In this document: one piece after another, positions 8,244-17,410 of the stretch | Layout: the number at the start of each line of letters is the position of its first letter | How positions within the stretch are numbered: position 1 is the stretch's first letter | Source of the DNA: Sphingopyxis sp. L1A2A | Lineage (GTDB): Bacteria > Pseudomonadota > Alphaproteobacteria > Sphingomonadales > Sphingomonadaceae | Assembly (NCBI RefSeq): GCF_005502465.1 | Contig: NZ_SCOT01000003.1 | Location: forward strand, 169,822 to 233,821 | Direction of reading: 5' to 3' | DNA length: 64,000 bases | The notes under the pieces: generated by a model | Seen by the model: only the letters and a program-made list of their open reading frames with translations | The model's database searches: none | Told to the model about the DNA's origin: nothing | Position numbers and translations under genes: made by a program

Positions 8244-9198
8244 AAAAACGGGGCTGATGGCCGGGGCGGTGCTGCTGCTCGCCGGCTGCGGCAGTTTTGG
8301 CGGCGAGCGCGAAGGCGGGCCGACCGCCAGCCCGACGCCGGCCCAATCGGCGGGCGGTGTCAGCGATACGCCGGTCAAGATCGGCGATCCTTATACGATC
8401 GGCGGCACGACCTACACCCCGTCGGACATCGCCGATTATGACGATGTCGGCTATGCGAGCTGGTACGGCGAGGAACTTGCCGGAAGACCGACCGCCAATG
8501 GCGAGACATTCGATCCCGCCGGGATCAGCGCCGCGCACAAGACGCTGCCGCTGCCCAGCTATGTCGAAGTGACCGCGCTCGATACCGGGCGCACGATCCT
8601 GGTGCGGGTCAACGACCGCGGGCCGATGGTCGGCGATCGGTTGATCGATCTGTCGCGCGGCGCCGCCGAGCAACTGGGCCTGACCGACGGCGTGTCCGCC
8701 GTGCGCGTCCGCCGCACGAACCCGCCCGCCGCCGAACGCGTGCAGTTGCGTAGCGGCCGGGCAGTCCCCGAACGGATCGCGACCCCCGATTCGCTGCTGT
8801 CGATCCTGCGCACGAAGCTGAAGGCCATGCCGGTGCCGAAAGTGCTGGCCGCGACGCCGCCGGTCGAGGCGCAGCCCGCGGCGCCGATCGCGTCGGCGAA
8901 GGCCAAGCCCGGCGACGACCGCCTGGTGGTTGAAAAGCCCAAGCCCACCACCAAACCGGCCGCGATGGCCAAGCCCGCTCCGGCGGTTGCTGGCAAATAT
9001 GTCGTCCAGGTCGGCGCGTTCAGCAGCGAAAGCCGCGCTGATGCGGCGGCGAAGTCGGTGGATGGCACGGTCAGCAAGGTCGGCAATCTCTGGCGGGTGC
9101 GGATTGGCCCCTTCGCGAGCGACGCCGACGCACACGGCGCGCTGGGCAAGGCCAAGGCCAAGGGCTTCCGCGACGCGGTGGTTCAGCGCGACCGCTGA
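8227..9198 (+). CDS. rlpA: RlpA-like lipoprotein with SPOR domain
   Basis: This 323-residue lipoprotein has a lipobox LLLAGC with the lipidated Cys at position 21. Residues about 75-165 form the RlpA double-psi beta-barrel (ASWYGEELAGRPTANGE, VRVNDRGPM), the fold that cleaves naked glycan strands in Pseudomonas RlpA. A Pro/Ala/Lys-rich linker follows. The C-terminus is a SPOR domain (KYVVQVGAFSSESRADAAA), which binds denuded septal glycan, so it should act at the division septum. The start at 8227 lies inside the end of the preceding transglycosylase gene, and dacC-like follows after 11 bases. Some RlpA proteins are inactive, so enzyme activity is inferred. Confidence 0.87.
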   Translation: MKSIGRKTGLMAGAVLLLAGCGSFGGEREGGPTASPTPAQSAGGVSDTPVKIGDPYTIGGTTYTPSDIADYDDVGYASWYGEELAGRPTANGETFDPAGISAAHKTLPLPSYVEVTALDTGRTILVRVNDRGPMVGDRLIDLSRGAAEQLGLTDGVSAVRVRRTNPPAAERVQLRSGRAVPERIATPDSLLSILRTKLKAMPVPKVLAATPPVEAQPAAPIASAKAKPGDDRLVVEKPKPTTKPAAMAKPAPAVAGKYVVQVGAFSSESRADAAAKSVDGTVSKVGNLWRVRIGPFASDADAHGALGKAKAKGFRDAVVQRDR

Positions 9199-9209
9199 CG
9201 GATGACTCT

Positions 9210-10175
9210 GTGATAGAAATCGCAAGGATTACAAGACAAAGCGCCGCGGTTTTCGCAGGGTTTGCGCTGGTCTTTGCGGCGCCTGCGTCGGCGGTGAACG
9301 ACACGCGCCCCAAAAGCGCCACCACAGCCCGTCCGCTTTACACCACCCAAGCGCCGATCGTGATGCTCAAGGATCTCGATTCGGGCGAGATCCTCTATTC
9401 GCGCGGCGCCGACAAGCGGTTTGCCCCGGCGTCGATGGCAAAGGTGATGACCGCCTATGTCGTGCTCGACCTGATCAAGAAAGGCGAATTGTCGCGCGAC
9501 AAGCAATTCACCGTCAGCGAAGCGACGTGGAAGAAGTGGAAGGGCGGCAACGGAGGATCGACGATGTTCCTGAGCCCTGGCGAAAAGGTTTCGGTCGATG
9601 ACCTGCTCAAAGGCCTGATCACCGTGTCGGGCAATGATGCAGCGGCCGTGCTGGCGGTCGGGATCGACGGCAGCGAAGACGCTTTCGTTAAAAGAATGAA
9701 TGCGATAGCAGGCAGTATAGGGATGAAATCGAGTGTTTTCGGGACACCGAGCGGCTGGCCCGATGGCGGAGTGACGAAAGTCAGCGCCGCCGACCTGATC
9801 ACGCTCGCCGATCGGCTGATCCGCGATCATCCCGGCGGCTATTCCCGCTATTTCTCGCTACCCAGGCTTCAGTACGGCACGTCGCCCGAAGGCAAGCCGA
9901 TCGTTCAGGCGAACCGCAATCCGATCCTCGGCCGCTTTGTCGGCGCCGACGGCCTGAAAACCGGGCACACCTCCGAGGCCGGCTATTGCTTCCTGGGGTC
10001 GGCGAAACGCGACGGGCGCCGCCTGATCATGGTTGTTGCCGGCCTGCCGAGCGACAAGGCGCGCCGTGACGAGGCCGAACGGCTGATGACTTGGGGTTTT
10101 GGGGTGCCGATGCCGTCGATTGACGGCAGCAAAGGCAAGAAGACCGCAAGTGGCAGTGGCCGCGCAGCGCCGTGA
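9210..10175 (+). CDS. D-alanyl-D-alanine carboxypeptidase (peptidase S11, PBP5/6 type)
   Basis: This 321-residue exported serine peptidase removes the terminal D-Ala of peptidoglycan pentapeptides. All three active-site motifs are visible: SxxK as SMAK, SxN as SGN (VSGNDAAA), and KTG in LKTGHTSEAG. A signal peptide ends near PASA. The protein stops soon after the catalytic domain, in a short Lys/Ser/Gly-rich tail. It lacks the second domain and amphipathic anchor of E. coli PBP5, so membrane attachment is uncertain. The start is a GTG at 9210, the first usable codon after rlpA. It is the third wall gene in a row. Confidence 0.87.
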   Translation: MIEIARITRQSAAVFAGFALVFAAPASAVNDTRPKSATTARPLYTTQAPIVMLKDLDSGEILYSRGADKRFAPASMAKVMTAYVVLDLIKKGELSRDKQFTVSEATWKKWKGGNGGSTMFLSPGEKVSVDDLLKGLITVSGNDAAAVLAVGIDGSEDAFVKRMNAIAGSIGMKSSVFGTPSGWPDGGVTKVSAADLITLADRLIRDHPGGYSRYFSLPRLQYGTSPEGKPIVQANRNPILGRFVGADGLKTGHTSEAGYCFLGSAKRDGRRLIMVVAGLPSDKARRDEAERLMTWGFGVPMPSIDGSKGKKTASGSGRAAP

Positions 10176-10253
10176 TGACAAAGCGCGTGCTGGCGGCTAC
10201 CGCCGCATGATGCACGCGCGCTTCTTCTTTCTCCATCTTTTCAGGCTGGCGGC

Positions 10254-10874
10254 ATGACGCGCGGGCGCTTCATCACGCTTGAGGGCGGCGAGGGGGTCGG
10301 CAAATCGACACAGATCGGGGGGCTGGCAGCGGCGCTCGCGGCGCGCGGCATTGAAACCGTCGCGACGCGCGAGCCCGGCGGCAGCACAGGCGCCGAAGCG
10401 ATCCGGACGTTGTTGATGGAAGGCAGCGACGACCGCTGGGATGCGCGCAGCGAGGCGTTGTTGTTCGCCGCCGCGCGCGCCGACCATGTCGCGCGCACGA
10501 TTCGCCCGGCACTGGCGCGCGGTGCGTGGGTGCTGTGCGACCGCTTCGTCGATTCGAGCCGCGCCTATCAGGGCGGCGGTGGCGGGATCACCGACACCGA
10601 TATCATGACGCTGCACGGCGTGGGGTCCGAGGGCCTGCTGCCCGACCGTACCTTCCTGCTCACCGTCAGCCCCAACGAAGCCGCACGGCGCCTGACCGCA
10701 CGCGGCGGCAGCGACCGCATGGGCAGCAAACCCGCCGACTATCAAGCGCGGCTGGCCGCGCGTTTCGTCGAAATGGCCAAGGCTGAGCCCGATCGCTGGC
10801 GGATCGTCGACGCCGACGCGCCCGCCGAAAAGGTCACCGCGGCGATCATGAGTGGGCTTGCCGAATGGCTGTGA
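10254..10874 (+). CDS. tmk: thymidylate kinase
   Basis: The 206-residue enzyme phosphorylates dTMP to dTDP for DNA synthesis. The P-loop is GGEGVGKST at residues 11-19, the substrate loop ATREPGG follows, and CDRFVDSSRAYQG matches the DR(Y/F) motif of bacterial thymidylate kinases. Length is normal. The stop at 10874 lies 10 bases inside holB, the usual tmk-holB coupling in bacteria. About 80 bases separate it from the carboxypeptidase gene, with no clear terminator, so transcription may run through. Confidence 0.95.
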   Translation: MTRGRFITLEGGEGVGKSTQIGGLAAALAARGIETVATREPGGSTGAEAIRTLLMEGSDDRWDARSEALLFAAARADHVARTIRPALARGAWVLCDRFVDSSRAYQGGGGGITDTDIMTLHGVGSEGLLPDRTFLLTVSPNEAARRLTARGGSDRMGSKPADYQARLAARFVEMAKAEPDRWRIVDADAPAEKVTAAIMSGLAEWL

Positions 10875-11851
10875 TCGGCCATCAGGACGCCGAGGCTGCC
10901 TTTCTCGAGGGCTGGCAGGGGGGCAGGCTGCACCACGCCTGGTTGCTCGCCGGGCCGCAGGGGATGGGGAAGGGGGCTTTTGCCGCGCGCGTCGCGCGCT
11001 TCCTCGTCACCCATGGCCGCGGCGGCGATGGGCAGGCTGTTGCGCTCGATGATCCGGGCGATAGCGCCGCGGGTCGGCTGGTCGAGGCGGGCAACCACCC
11101 CGAAATTCTCCACCTGACACGCCAGCTCAAGGACAAGAGCAAAGACCTCGCGCGGAACATCACGATCGATCAGGTGCGGACGATGATCCGCCGCCTGCAT
11201 CTGTCGCTATCGCTCGGGGAGTGGCGCGTCATCATCGTCGACGCGATCGATGATCTGGAGACCGATGCCGCCAACGCCTTGCTCAAGACGCTCGAGGAAC
11301 CGCCAGCAAAAACGCTGTTCCTGCTCGTCAGCCATTCGCCGGGGCGCTTGTTGCCGACGATCCGGTCGCGGTGCAGAACGCTGCGTTTTCAACCAGTTGA
11401 TCGTGACGTCATGACCGCATGGCTGCATAATCTGCGCCCGATGCTCGAGATCGCCGAGGTGCGCGCGATCGTCGCCGCGTCGGGCGGCGTGCCGGGCAAG
11501 GCGCTCGCGTTGATCGACAGCGATGTCGCCGCGATGGAGAAAAAACTGCTCGCGATTGCCGCGACCGGCGATCCCGAGAACCGGCTACGTGAGGCGCTGG
11601 CGCGCGAGGTCGGCGGCACCAGCAATCGCACGAAGCTCGAACTCGTCATCGATATCGTGCCCGGACTGCTCGCGCAGCTGGCGCGCGAGCGTTCAGTGGC
11701 CGAGATTGCGCCGATCCTCGCGCAATGGGACCGCGTCCAGCGGACCGCGCGCGATGCGATCCGCGGCTCGTATGACGGCACCATGGTAGGGTTCGAAATC
11801 GGCAACTGCCTTGCCGAACTGGCGCCGCGCTCGGCGCAAGCGGTACGCTGA
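10865..11851 (+). CDS. holB: DNA polymerase III subunit delta'
   Basis: The 328-residue AAA+ clamp-loader subunit acts in the polymerase III holoenzyme with gamma/tau and delta. GPQGMGKG fills the P-loop position. NALLKTLEEPPAKTLFLLVSH is cut here to its key parts: the block LLKTLEEPP and the arginine-finger-like stretch TIRSRC, both characteristic of DnaX/HolB proteins. The four-Cys zinc module of E. coli delta' is absent in the region around residues 50-80. The ATG overlaps the end of tmk. The gene sits between tmk and metG, a widespread order (tmk-holB-metG-tatD). Confidence 0.93.
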   Translation: MAVIGHQDAEAAFLEGWQGGRLHHAWLLAGPQGMGKGAFAARVARFLVTHGRGGDGQAVALDDPGDSAAGRLVEAGNHPEILHLTRQLKDKSKDLARNITIDQVRTMIRRLHLSLSLGEWRVIIVDAIDDLETDAANALLKTLEEPPAKTLFLLVSHSPGRLLPTIRSRCRTLRFQPVDRDVMTAWLHNLRPMLEIAEVRAIVAASGGVPGKALALIDSDVAAMEKKLLAIAATGDPENRLREALAREVGGTSNRTKLELVIDIVPGLLAQLARERSVAEIAPILAQWDRVQRTARDAIRGSYDGTMVGFEIGNCLAELAPRSAQAVR

Positions 11852-11889
11852 CGCTTTCCCTCGCGCGCGCCAGCGGCTAAGGCGCGCCC

Positions 11890-13464
11890 ATGTCCGAAAA
11901 CAGCGCCCCTTTCTACATCACCACCGCGATCAGCTACCCCAATGGGCGCCCGCATATCGGCCACGCCTATGAAGCGATCGCCACCGACGTGATGGCGCGG
12001 TTCCAGCGCGCGCGCGGCCGCGACGTGCGGCTGATCACCGGCACCGACGAACATGGGCTGAAAATGTTTCAGACGGCGCGCGACCAAGGCCGCGAAACCA
12101 TCGATTTAGCTGACGAAATGTCGTCTTATTTCCGTGATATGTACGCCAAACTGAACATAAGCTATGATAATTTCATGCGCACGTCGGACGCGGCGCATCA
12201 CGCGGCGTCGCAGGCGATCTGGCGCGCGATGGAGGCCAATGGCGACCTCTATCTCGACCGCTATGAAGGCTGGTATTCGGTCCGCGACGAGGCTTATTAC
12301 GACGAAAGCGAACTCGTAGACGGGGAAGGGGATAGCCGCCTGTCACCGCAGGGCACCCCGGTCGAATGGACCGTCGAGGAAAGCTGGTTCTTCCGACTGT
12401 CAAACTATCAGGACAAGCTGCTTGCGCTGTACAACGACCAGCCGGATTTCATTCGCCCCGAAAGCCGCCGCAACGAAGTGATGCGCTTCGTCGAAGGCGG
12501 GCTCAAGGATCTCAGCGTCTCGCGCACCAGTTTCGACTGGGGCGTGCCGGTGCCCGGATCGCCGGGGCATGTGATGTATGTGTGGGTCGACGCGCTCACC
12601 ACCTATCTCTCGGGGCTGGGCTATCCCGATCTCGACGGCGATTTCGGCAAATTCTGGCCCGCGAATATCCATATGATCGGCAAGGATATTGTGCGTTTTC
12701 ATACGGTTTACTGGCCGGCCTTCCTGATGAGTGCCGGTCTGCCGCTGCCGCAGCAGGTGTTCGGCCACGGTTTCCTGCTCAACCGCGGTGAGAAGATGTC
12801 GAAGTCGCTCGGCAATGTCGTCGACCCGATGGCGCTTGCCGATACCTTCGGGGTCGATCCGCTGCGCTATTATCTGCTGCGCGAAGTCAGTTTCGGGCAG
12901 GACGGTACCTATTCGGCGGAAGCGATCGTGCGCACCGCCAATGCCGATCTGGCGAACAGCTTCGGCAATCTCGCCCAGCGCAGCTTGTCGATGATTTTCA
13001 AGAATTTGGATGGCAAAATTGAAAGGTTTTCTTCCGCCGCGCCCGATGATGAACTGGCTGCCAAGGTTGCGATAGCGACGCGAACCGAATTGCCGCGAGA
13101 GTTTGAGAACCTGAATTTCTCGGTCGGTATCGAAGCGTGGATGCGCGCCGTGTTCGCCTGCAACCAATATGTGGATGAACAAGCCCCTTGGGCGCTCAAG
13201 AAGACCGACCCTGATCGTATGACCGCGGTGCTGATGACGTTGTTTATGGTCGTCCGCGATCTCGCGATTGCGATACGTCCCGTCGTTCCGGCAGCGGCTG
13301 ATAATCTGCTCGATCAAATGGGCATCGCGGCGGAGGAGCGGGATTTTGCGGCGCTGGCCGATGCGGATTGGTTCGTAAAACTTGCCGACAGCGGCTTTTC
13401 ACTCGGCCAGCCAACCCCCCTCTTCCCGCGCCTCGACCTGCCAGAAGGGGAAGGGGAGGCCTAA
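11890..13464 (+). CDS. metG: methionyl-tRNA synthetase
   Basis: The 524-residue class Ia synthetase charges tRNA-Met. The HIGH-type motif is PHIGHAYE near residue 20, and KMSKSLGN is the second signature, near residue 303. The protein lacks the four-Cys zinc knuckle seen in E. coli MetG. It ends after the anticodon-binding helices without the C-terminal EMAP-like tRNA-binding domain, as in the shorter bacterial class. The stop codon TAA shares its last base with the ATG of tatD (TAATG), so translation is coupled. Confidence 0.95.
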   Translation: MSENSAPFYITTAISYPNGRPHIGHAYEAIATDVMARFQRARGRDVRLITGTDEHGLKMFQTARDQGRETIDLADEMSSYFRDMYAKLNISYDNFMRTSDAAHHAASQAIWRAMEANGDLYLDRYEGWYSVRDEAYYDESELVDGEGDSRLSPQGTPVEWTVEESWFFRLSNYQDKLLALYNDQPDFIRPESRRNEVMRFVEGGLKDLSVSRTSFDWGVPVPGSPGHVMYVWVDALTTYLSGLGYPDLDGDFGKFWPANIHMIGKDIVRFHTVYWPAFLMSAGLPLPQQVFGHGFLLNRGEKMSKSLGNVVDPMALADTFGVDPLRYYLLREVSFGQDGTYSAEAIVRTANADLANSFGNLAQRSLSMIFKNLDGKIERFSSAAPDDELAAKVAIATRTELPREFENLNFSVGIEAWMRAVFACNQYVDEQAPWALKKTDPDRMTAVLMTLFMVVRDLAIAIRPVVPAAADNLLDQMGIAAEERDFAALADADWFVKLADSGFSLGQPTPLFPRLDLPEGEGEA

Positions 13465-14240
13465 TGCTCGTCGATTCGCACTGCCACCTCAATTACAAGG
13501 GGCTTGCCGAGCAGCAGAGCGAGGTGCTGGACCGCGCCCGCGCCCGCGGCGTCACCGCGATGCTCAACATCGCGACGCGCGAAAGCGAATGGGACGATGT
13601 GCTGGCCGCGGCCGAGGCCAATCCCGACGTGTGGGCCAGCGTCGGCATCCATCCGCACGACGCTGACCATCATCCCGACATCGATACCGCCAAGCTGGTC
13701 GAGCGCGCTGTGCACCCGCGCGTGATCGGCATCGGCGAAACCGGGCTTGATTATTATTACGACAAGAGCGACCGCGTTCGGCAGCAAGACAGCTTCCGCC
13801 GCCATATCCATGCGGCGCAGCAGACGGGGCTACCGATCATCGTCCATACGCGCGACGCTGAAGACGACACACTGTCGTTGCTTGGCGAGGAGATGGGCAG
13901 GGCGGCCTTTCCCGGCGTCATCCATTGTTTCACCGCCAGCGACGATTTCGCGCGCCGGGCGCTCGACCTGGGGCTGTTCATTTCGATTTCGGGCATCGTG
14001 ACGTTCAAGAACGCCGCCGATCTTCAGGCGACCGCGAAATGGCTGCCGCAGGACCGGCTGCTGATTGAAACCGACTCCCCTTTCCTCGCCCCCGTCCCGC
14101 ACCGCGGCAAGACCGGCGAACCGGCGTTCGTTGCAGACACGCTGGCGTTTCTGGCAACCCTGCGGGGCGAGGACGAAGCGGCGTTGGCGGCGGCAACCAG
14201 CGCCAATTTCTATGCGCTTTTCAACAAGGCCGCGCCATAA
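13464..14240 (+). CDS. tatD: TatD family metal-dependent hydrolase
   Basis: The 258-residue TIM-barrel hydrolase is of the TatD/YcfH family, which acts as a DNase (3'-5' exonuclease) in E. coli. Metal ligands are visible as DSHCHL at the start, GETGLDYYY, IHCFT, and ETDSPFLAP near the end. The ATG at 13464 uses the last base of the metG stop. The frame is open further upstream, but only inside metG. The YcfH-type subfamily next to metG and holB is the standard context, and its cellular role is only partly known. Confidence 0.9.
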   Translation: MLVDSHCHLNYKGLAEQQSEVLDRARARGVTAMLNIATRESEWDDVLAAAEANPDVWASVGIHPHDADHHPDIDTAKLVERAVHPRVIGIGETGLDYYYDKSDRVRQQDSFRRHIHAAQQTGLPIIVHTRDAEDDTLSLLGEEMGRAAFPGVIHCFTASDDFARRALDLGLFISISGIVTFKNAADLQATAKWLPQDRLLIETDSPFLAPVPHRGKTGEPAFVADTLAFLATLRGEDEAALAAATSANFYALFNKAAP

Positions 14241-14253
14241 TGTCACACCGCGT

Positions 14254-15018
14254 ATGAAGGTCCGGATCCTCGGCTGCGGCACCTCGTCGGGGGTGCCGCG
14301 GATCGGCAACGACTGGGGGCAATGCGACCCCGACAATCCGCGCAACCTGCGCAGCCGCGCCTCGATCCTGATCTCGCTGGGCGGCTTTCGCCTGCTCGTC
14401 GACACCAGCCCCGACATGCGGCTGCAATTGCTCGATGCCGAGGTCGGCGCCGTCGATGGTATTATCTGGACCCACGAGCATGCCGACCATTGCCACGGCC
14501 TCGACGATCTTCGCCAGATCATGCACCTGCGCGGCTCGCTCGTGCCGGCCTATGCCCGCGACCATGTACTCGACACGCTCAAATGGCGCTTCACCTATGC
14601 CTTTGCCGGAAACGCCGGCTATCCGGCATTGGTCGATCCGATCGATTTGCTGGATCACCAATCGATCGGGCCGATCGAGGTTTCGGCAATCGAGATGCCG
14701 CACGGGCCGATCAAGGCCAGCGGCCTGATCTTCAGCGATGGTGTTCACAAGATTGGCTATGCCACAGATTTTTCTAAATTTACCGACGAAATGGTCGACT
14801 TCTTCCAAGGGGTCGATCTGTTCGTCATCGACGCGCTCCGCCGCTATCCGCATCCGACGCATCCGCATCTGGCGATGACGCTGGCGGCGCTTGAAAAATG
14901 CGGCAGTCCGCGCGCGATCATCACTCATATGGACAATACGATGGACTATGACGATCTGGCGGCCGAATTGCCGCCGGGTGTCGAGCCGGGCTATGACGGG
15001 CTGGAGGTACAGCTATGA
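14254..15018 (+). CDS. MBL-fold metallo-hydrolase, PhnP-like
   Basis: The 254-residue protein has a metallo-beta-lactamase fold. The opening ILGCGTSSGVPRIG, the metal motif THEHADHCHGLDD and the later ITHMDNTMD are those of the PhnP/RomA-like phosphodiesterase group. PhnP itself hydrolyses cyclic ribose phosphates, but this copy has no phn genes beside it, so the substrate is open. The ATG at 14254 follows tatD after 13 bases. Its stop overlaps the next small gene by ATGA. The tatD/PhnP-like pairing is common in alphaproteobacteria. Confidence 0.85.
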   Translation: MKVRILGCGTSSGVPRIGNDWGQCDPDNPRNLRSRASILISLGGFRLLVDTSPDMRLQLLDAEVGAVDGIIWTHEHADHCHGLDDLRQIMHLRGSLVPAYARDHVLDTLKWRFTYAFAGNAGYPALVDPIDLLDHQSIGPIEVSAIEMPHGPIKASGLIFSDGVHKIGYATDFSKFTDEMVDFFQGVDLFVIDALRRYPHPTHPHLAMTLAALEKCGSPRAIITHMDNTMDYDDLAAELPPGVEPGYDGLEVQL

Positions 15019-15191
15019 ACGGCGATACGGGGGTGCAACTGGTCTGGTTCTTCGGCGCGCTGGCGCTGGTGGTCAGTTCGTTGTTGGCGAGGCGGCTGCC
15101 CGCGGCTGACTGGGTCAAGATGGCGCTGGCGTGGGCGGCCATCTTTGGGTTGGTGTTCCTCGTGATCCGCACATGGCAGATGGTCACCTGA
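15015..15191 (+). CDS. small two-helix membrane protein, 58 residues, unknown
   Basis: This short gene starts with an ATG that overlaps the stop of the PhnP-like gene as ATGA, and ends at the TGA at 15189-15191. The protein begins MNGDTGVQLVWFFGALALV. It has two predicted membrane helices, residues about 8-24 and 36-52, with the loop ARRLPAADWVKM between them. The overlap, the GC-rich codon use of its neighbours and the clear hydrophobic pattern support a real gene. It resembles the short membrane segment found before periplasmic aspartic-protease genes in some alphaproteobacteria, but no protease follows here. Function unknown. Confidence 0.7.
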   Translation: MNGDTGVQLVWFFGALALVVSSLLARRLPAADWVKMALAWAAIFGLVFLVIRTWQMVT

Positions 15192-15259
15192 TGAAGCTGC
15201 GCCAAATCGACGCGGCGTAGAAAATCATCAGATATCAATGGCAGGGGGGTCAATCTCTG

Positions 15260-15306
15260 CCCGGTTATCTATAAATTTAACATAATATATATTATCGGAT
15301 AAATAT
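15260..15306 (+). promoter_or_regulatory. AT-rich island with a 14-bp palindrome before mazG
   Basis: The bases just before mazG are strikingly AT-rich for this genome. They contain the perfect palindrome ATAATATATATTAT at 15282-15295. TATTAT at 15290-15295 would serve as a -10 box, which puts transcription start about four bases before the mazG ATG. No ribosome-binding site is visible, so the mRNA may be leaderless or nearly so. The palindrome could equally bind a regulator. Confidence 0.4.
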
Positions 15307-16083
15307 ATGCCCGACGCGATCTCCCAGTCCCCCATCGATCGCATGCTCGCCGTGATGGCCAAATTGCGCGATCCCGACGGCGGGTGCGAATGGGATCTCG
15401 CACAAAACTTCGCGACCATTGCACCCTACACGATCGAGGAAGCCTATGAGGTCGCCGATGCGATTACTGGTGGCGATCCGGCCGCAATCTGCGACGAACT
15501 TGGCGACCTGTTGCTTCAGGTCGTGTTCCACAGCCAGATCGCGGCCGATGCAGGCCTGTTTAAGTTTGACGATGTCGCCACCGCGATCAGCGACAAGATG
15601 GAGCGTCGCCACCCCCATATTTTTGGCGGCAGCCAGACGGACGATGTTCGCGAGCAATGGGAACAGATCAAGGCCGATGAGCGTGCGGCCGATGGCCCCA
15701 AAGGCGCGCTGTCGGGTGTAGCGTTATCCTTGCCCGCCTTGCTGCGCGCCCAAAAGCTCCAGTCCCGCGCGGCGCGCGTCGGTTTCGACTGGCCTGACGA
15801 TACTGGTCCACGCGACAAGATCAGCGAGGAACTGGCCGAGGTCGCGGTCGCCGACAATGACGCGGCGCGCCACGAAGAGGTTGGCGACTTGCTGTTCGCC
15901 GTCGTCAATTACGCGCGCCACCTGGGCGTCGATGCCGAAACCGCGCTTCGCGATGCCAATATCAAATTCGCCCGGCGCTTTGCGGCGATGGAAGATCGCG
16001 CGGGCGGCAGTCTGGCGGGCCTGTCGCTCGACGCGCAGGAAGCCCATTGGTTGGCGGTCAAGGCGTCGGAGCGCCTTTCTTAG
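15307..16083 (+). CDS. mazG: nucleoside triphosphate pyrophosphohydrolase MazG
   Basis: The 258-residue MazG hydrolyses (d)NTPs to monophosphates and clears noncanonical nucleotides. There are two all-alpha MazG modules. The first carries EEAYEVADAI and DELGDLLLQVVFH (ExxE and ExxD metal ligands); the second carries EELAEVAVADN and EEVGDLLFAVVNYARHLG. DPDGGCEWDLAQ is the usual entry. The start at 15307 lacks a ribosome-binding site; an alternative ATG at 15343 would still keep the first conserved block. The last 26 bases overlap the convergent hflX gene. Confidence 0.93.
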   Translation: MPDAISQSPIDRMLAVMAKLRDPDGGCEWDLAQNFATIAPYTIEEAYEVADAITGGDPAAICDELGDLLLQVVFHSQIAADAGLFKFDDVATAISDKMERRHPHIFGGSQTDDVREQWEQIKADERAADGPKGALSGVALSLPALLRAQKLQSRAARVGFDWPDDTGPRDKISEELAEVAVADNDAARHEEVGDLLFAVVNYARHLGVDAETALRDANIKFARRFAAMEDRAGGSLAGLSLDAQEAHWLAVKASERLS

Positions 16084-17410
16084 GCCACAGCCGCTCGAAC
16101 CGCGCGCTGTCGGCGGGATCAAGCCGGACGGTCAGCACATGCCCCTCACCCTCGGGCTCGTCGGCTAGCACCTCGCCGCGCGCGTGCAGCCACGCGGCGG
16201 CTTCGCCGTCCTGATAGCCGAGATAAATCCGCTGGACCTTGTGCAGCGCGGTCAGTTGCGCCGCCATCAGCACGCGCGCGGCTTCGACGCCCTCGCCGGT
16301 CACCGCGGAGATGACTGCGACGTCGGAGCGGCGCGCTGCCATCTCCTCAATCGCGGCGCGACCGTCGGCGTCTGCCGTGTCGATCTTGTTCCAGATTTCG
16401 ATCTGCGGGATCGCGGGCGGTGCATCGCCCTCACCGCCGTCTTGCGCCCCATTGACGCCGAGCGAGCTCAGGATGGCGCGGACATCGTCATATTGCGCGT
16501 CGCTGTCAGGATGGACGATGTCGCGGACATGGACGATCAGATCGGCCGTCGTGACCTCCTCCAGCGTGGCGCGAAAGGCGGCGACCAATTCGGTGGGCAG
16601 GTCGGACACGAAGCCCACGGTGTCGGACAGGATCGCCTTGTCGATTCCGGGCAGCCGGATTTCGCGCATTGTCGGGTCGAGCGTCGCGAACAACATGTCT
16701 TCCGCCATGACGTCACTTCCCGTCAAGCGGTTGAAAAACGTCGATTTACCGGCGTTGGTATAGCCGACGAGCGCGACCACCGGCCATGGCGCGCGCTGGC
16801 GTTTCGATCGCTGGAGCTGGCGGGTGCGCCGCGCATCGTCGAGCGACCGGCGGATGCGCGCCATGCGGTTACGGATCATCCGCCGGTCGGCCTCGATCTG
16901 CGTTTCGCCCGGACCACCGAGGAAACCAAAACCGCCGCGCTGGCGTTCGAGGTGGGTCCAGCTGCGTACCAGCCGCCCCGCCTGATAATCGAGATGCGCC
17001 AGCTCAACCTGTAACCGTCCCTCGGCGGTCGCAGCGCGCTCGCCAAAGATTTCGAGGATCAGACCGGTGCGGTCGATCACCTTGGTGCCGAATGCGGTTT
17101 CCAGATTGCGCTGCTGGATCGGACTCAGCGCGGCATCGACGACCACCAACTGTACATTCTTCGCCGCGATGTCGGGCGTAATCGCTTCGATCTGCCCGAC
17201 GCCGAGCAGCGTGGCTGCGCGCGTCTGGCGCAGCCGGAGCGTATGCACCGCGACCACATCCAGCCCGATCGCCAGCGCAAGCCCCCTTGCCTCCTCGGCG
17301 CGCGCGTCCAGGTCGCGCGCCAGGCGCTGGCTATGCCATTCGGGCACGACAAGGAGTGCCGCGGCGCCGCGGGTTACCTCGTCTTCATTGTCGATTATCG
17401 GGTCGATCAG
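16058..17410 (-). CDS. hflX: GTPase HflX (probable CTG start)
   Basis: HflX is a ribosome-associated GTPase that splits stalled 70S ribosomes. The N-terminal glycine-rich domain ends in [23 protein letters not shown]. The G domain shows G1 as [10 protein letters not shown]3 as DTVGF and G4 as NKID. Standard start codons allow only a GTG at 17347, but codons upstream read [13 protein letters not shown] and match the start of HflX proteins such as that of E. coli. The only start-like codon further upstream that I find is CTG at 17408-17410, which overlaps the hfq stop as CTGA; that start gives 450 residues. Coupling to hfq is the classic hfq-hflX order. The function is sure, the start is not. 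Confidence 0.88.
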   Translation of the reverse strand: MIDPIIDNEDEVTRGAAALLVVPEWHSQRLARDLDARAEEARGLALAIGLDVVAVHTLRLRQTRAATLLGVGQIEAITPDIAAKNVQLVVVDAALSPIQQRNLETAFGTKVIDRTGLILEIFGERAATAEGRLQVELAHLDYQAGRLVRSWTHLERQRGGFGFLGGPGETQIEADRRMIRNRMARIRRSLDDARRTRQLQRSKRQRAPWPVVALVGYTNAGKSTFFNRLTGSDVMAEDMLFATLDPTMREIRLPGIDKAILSDTVGFVSDLPTELVAAFRATLEEVTTADLIVHVRDIVHPDSDAQYDDVRAILSSLGVNGAQDGGEGDAPPAIPQIEIWNKIDTADADGRAAIEEMAARRSDVAVISAVTGEGVEAARVLMAAQLTALHKVQRIYLGYQDGEAAAWLHARGEVLADEPEGEGHVLTVRLDPADSARFERLWPKKGAPTP

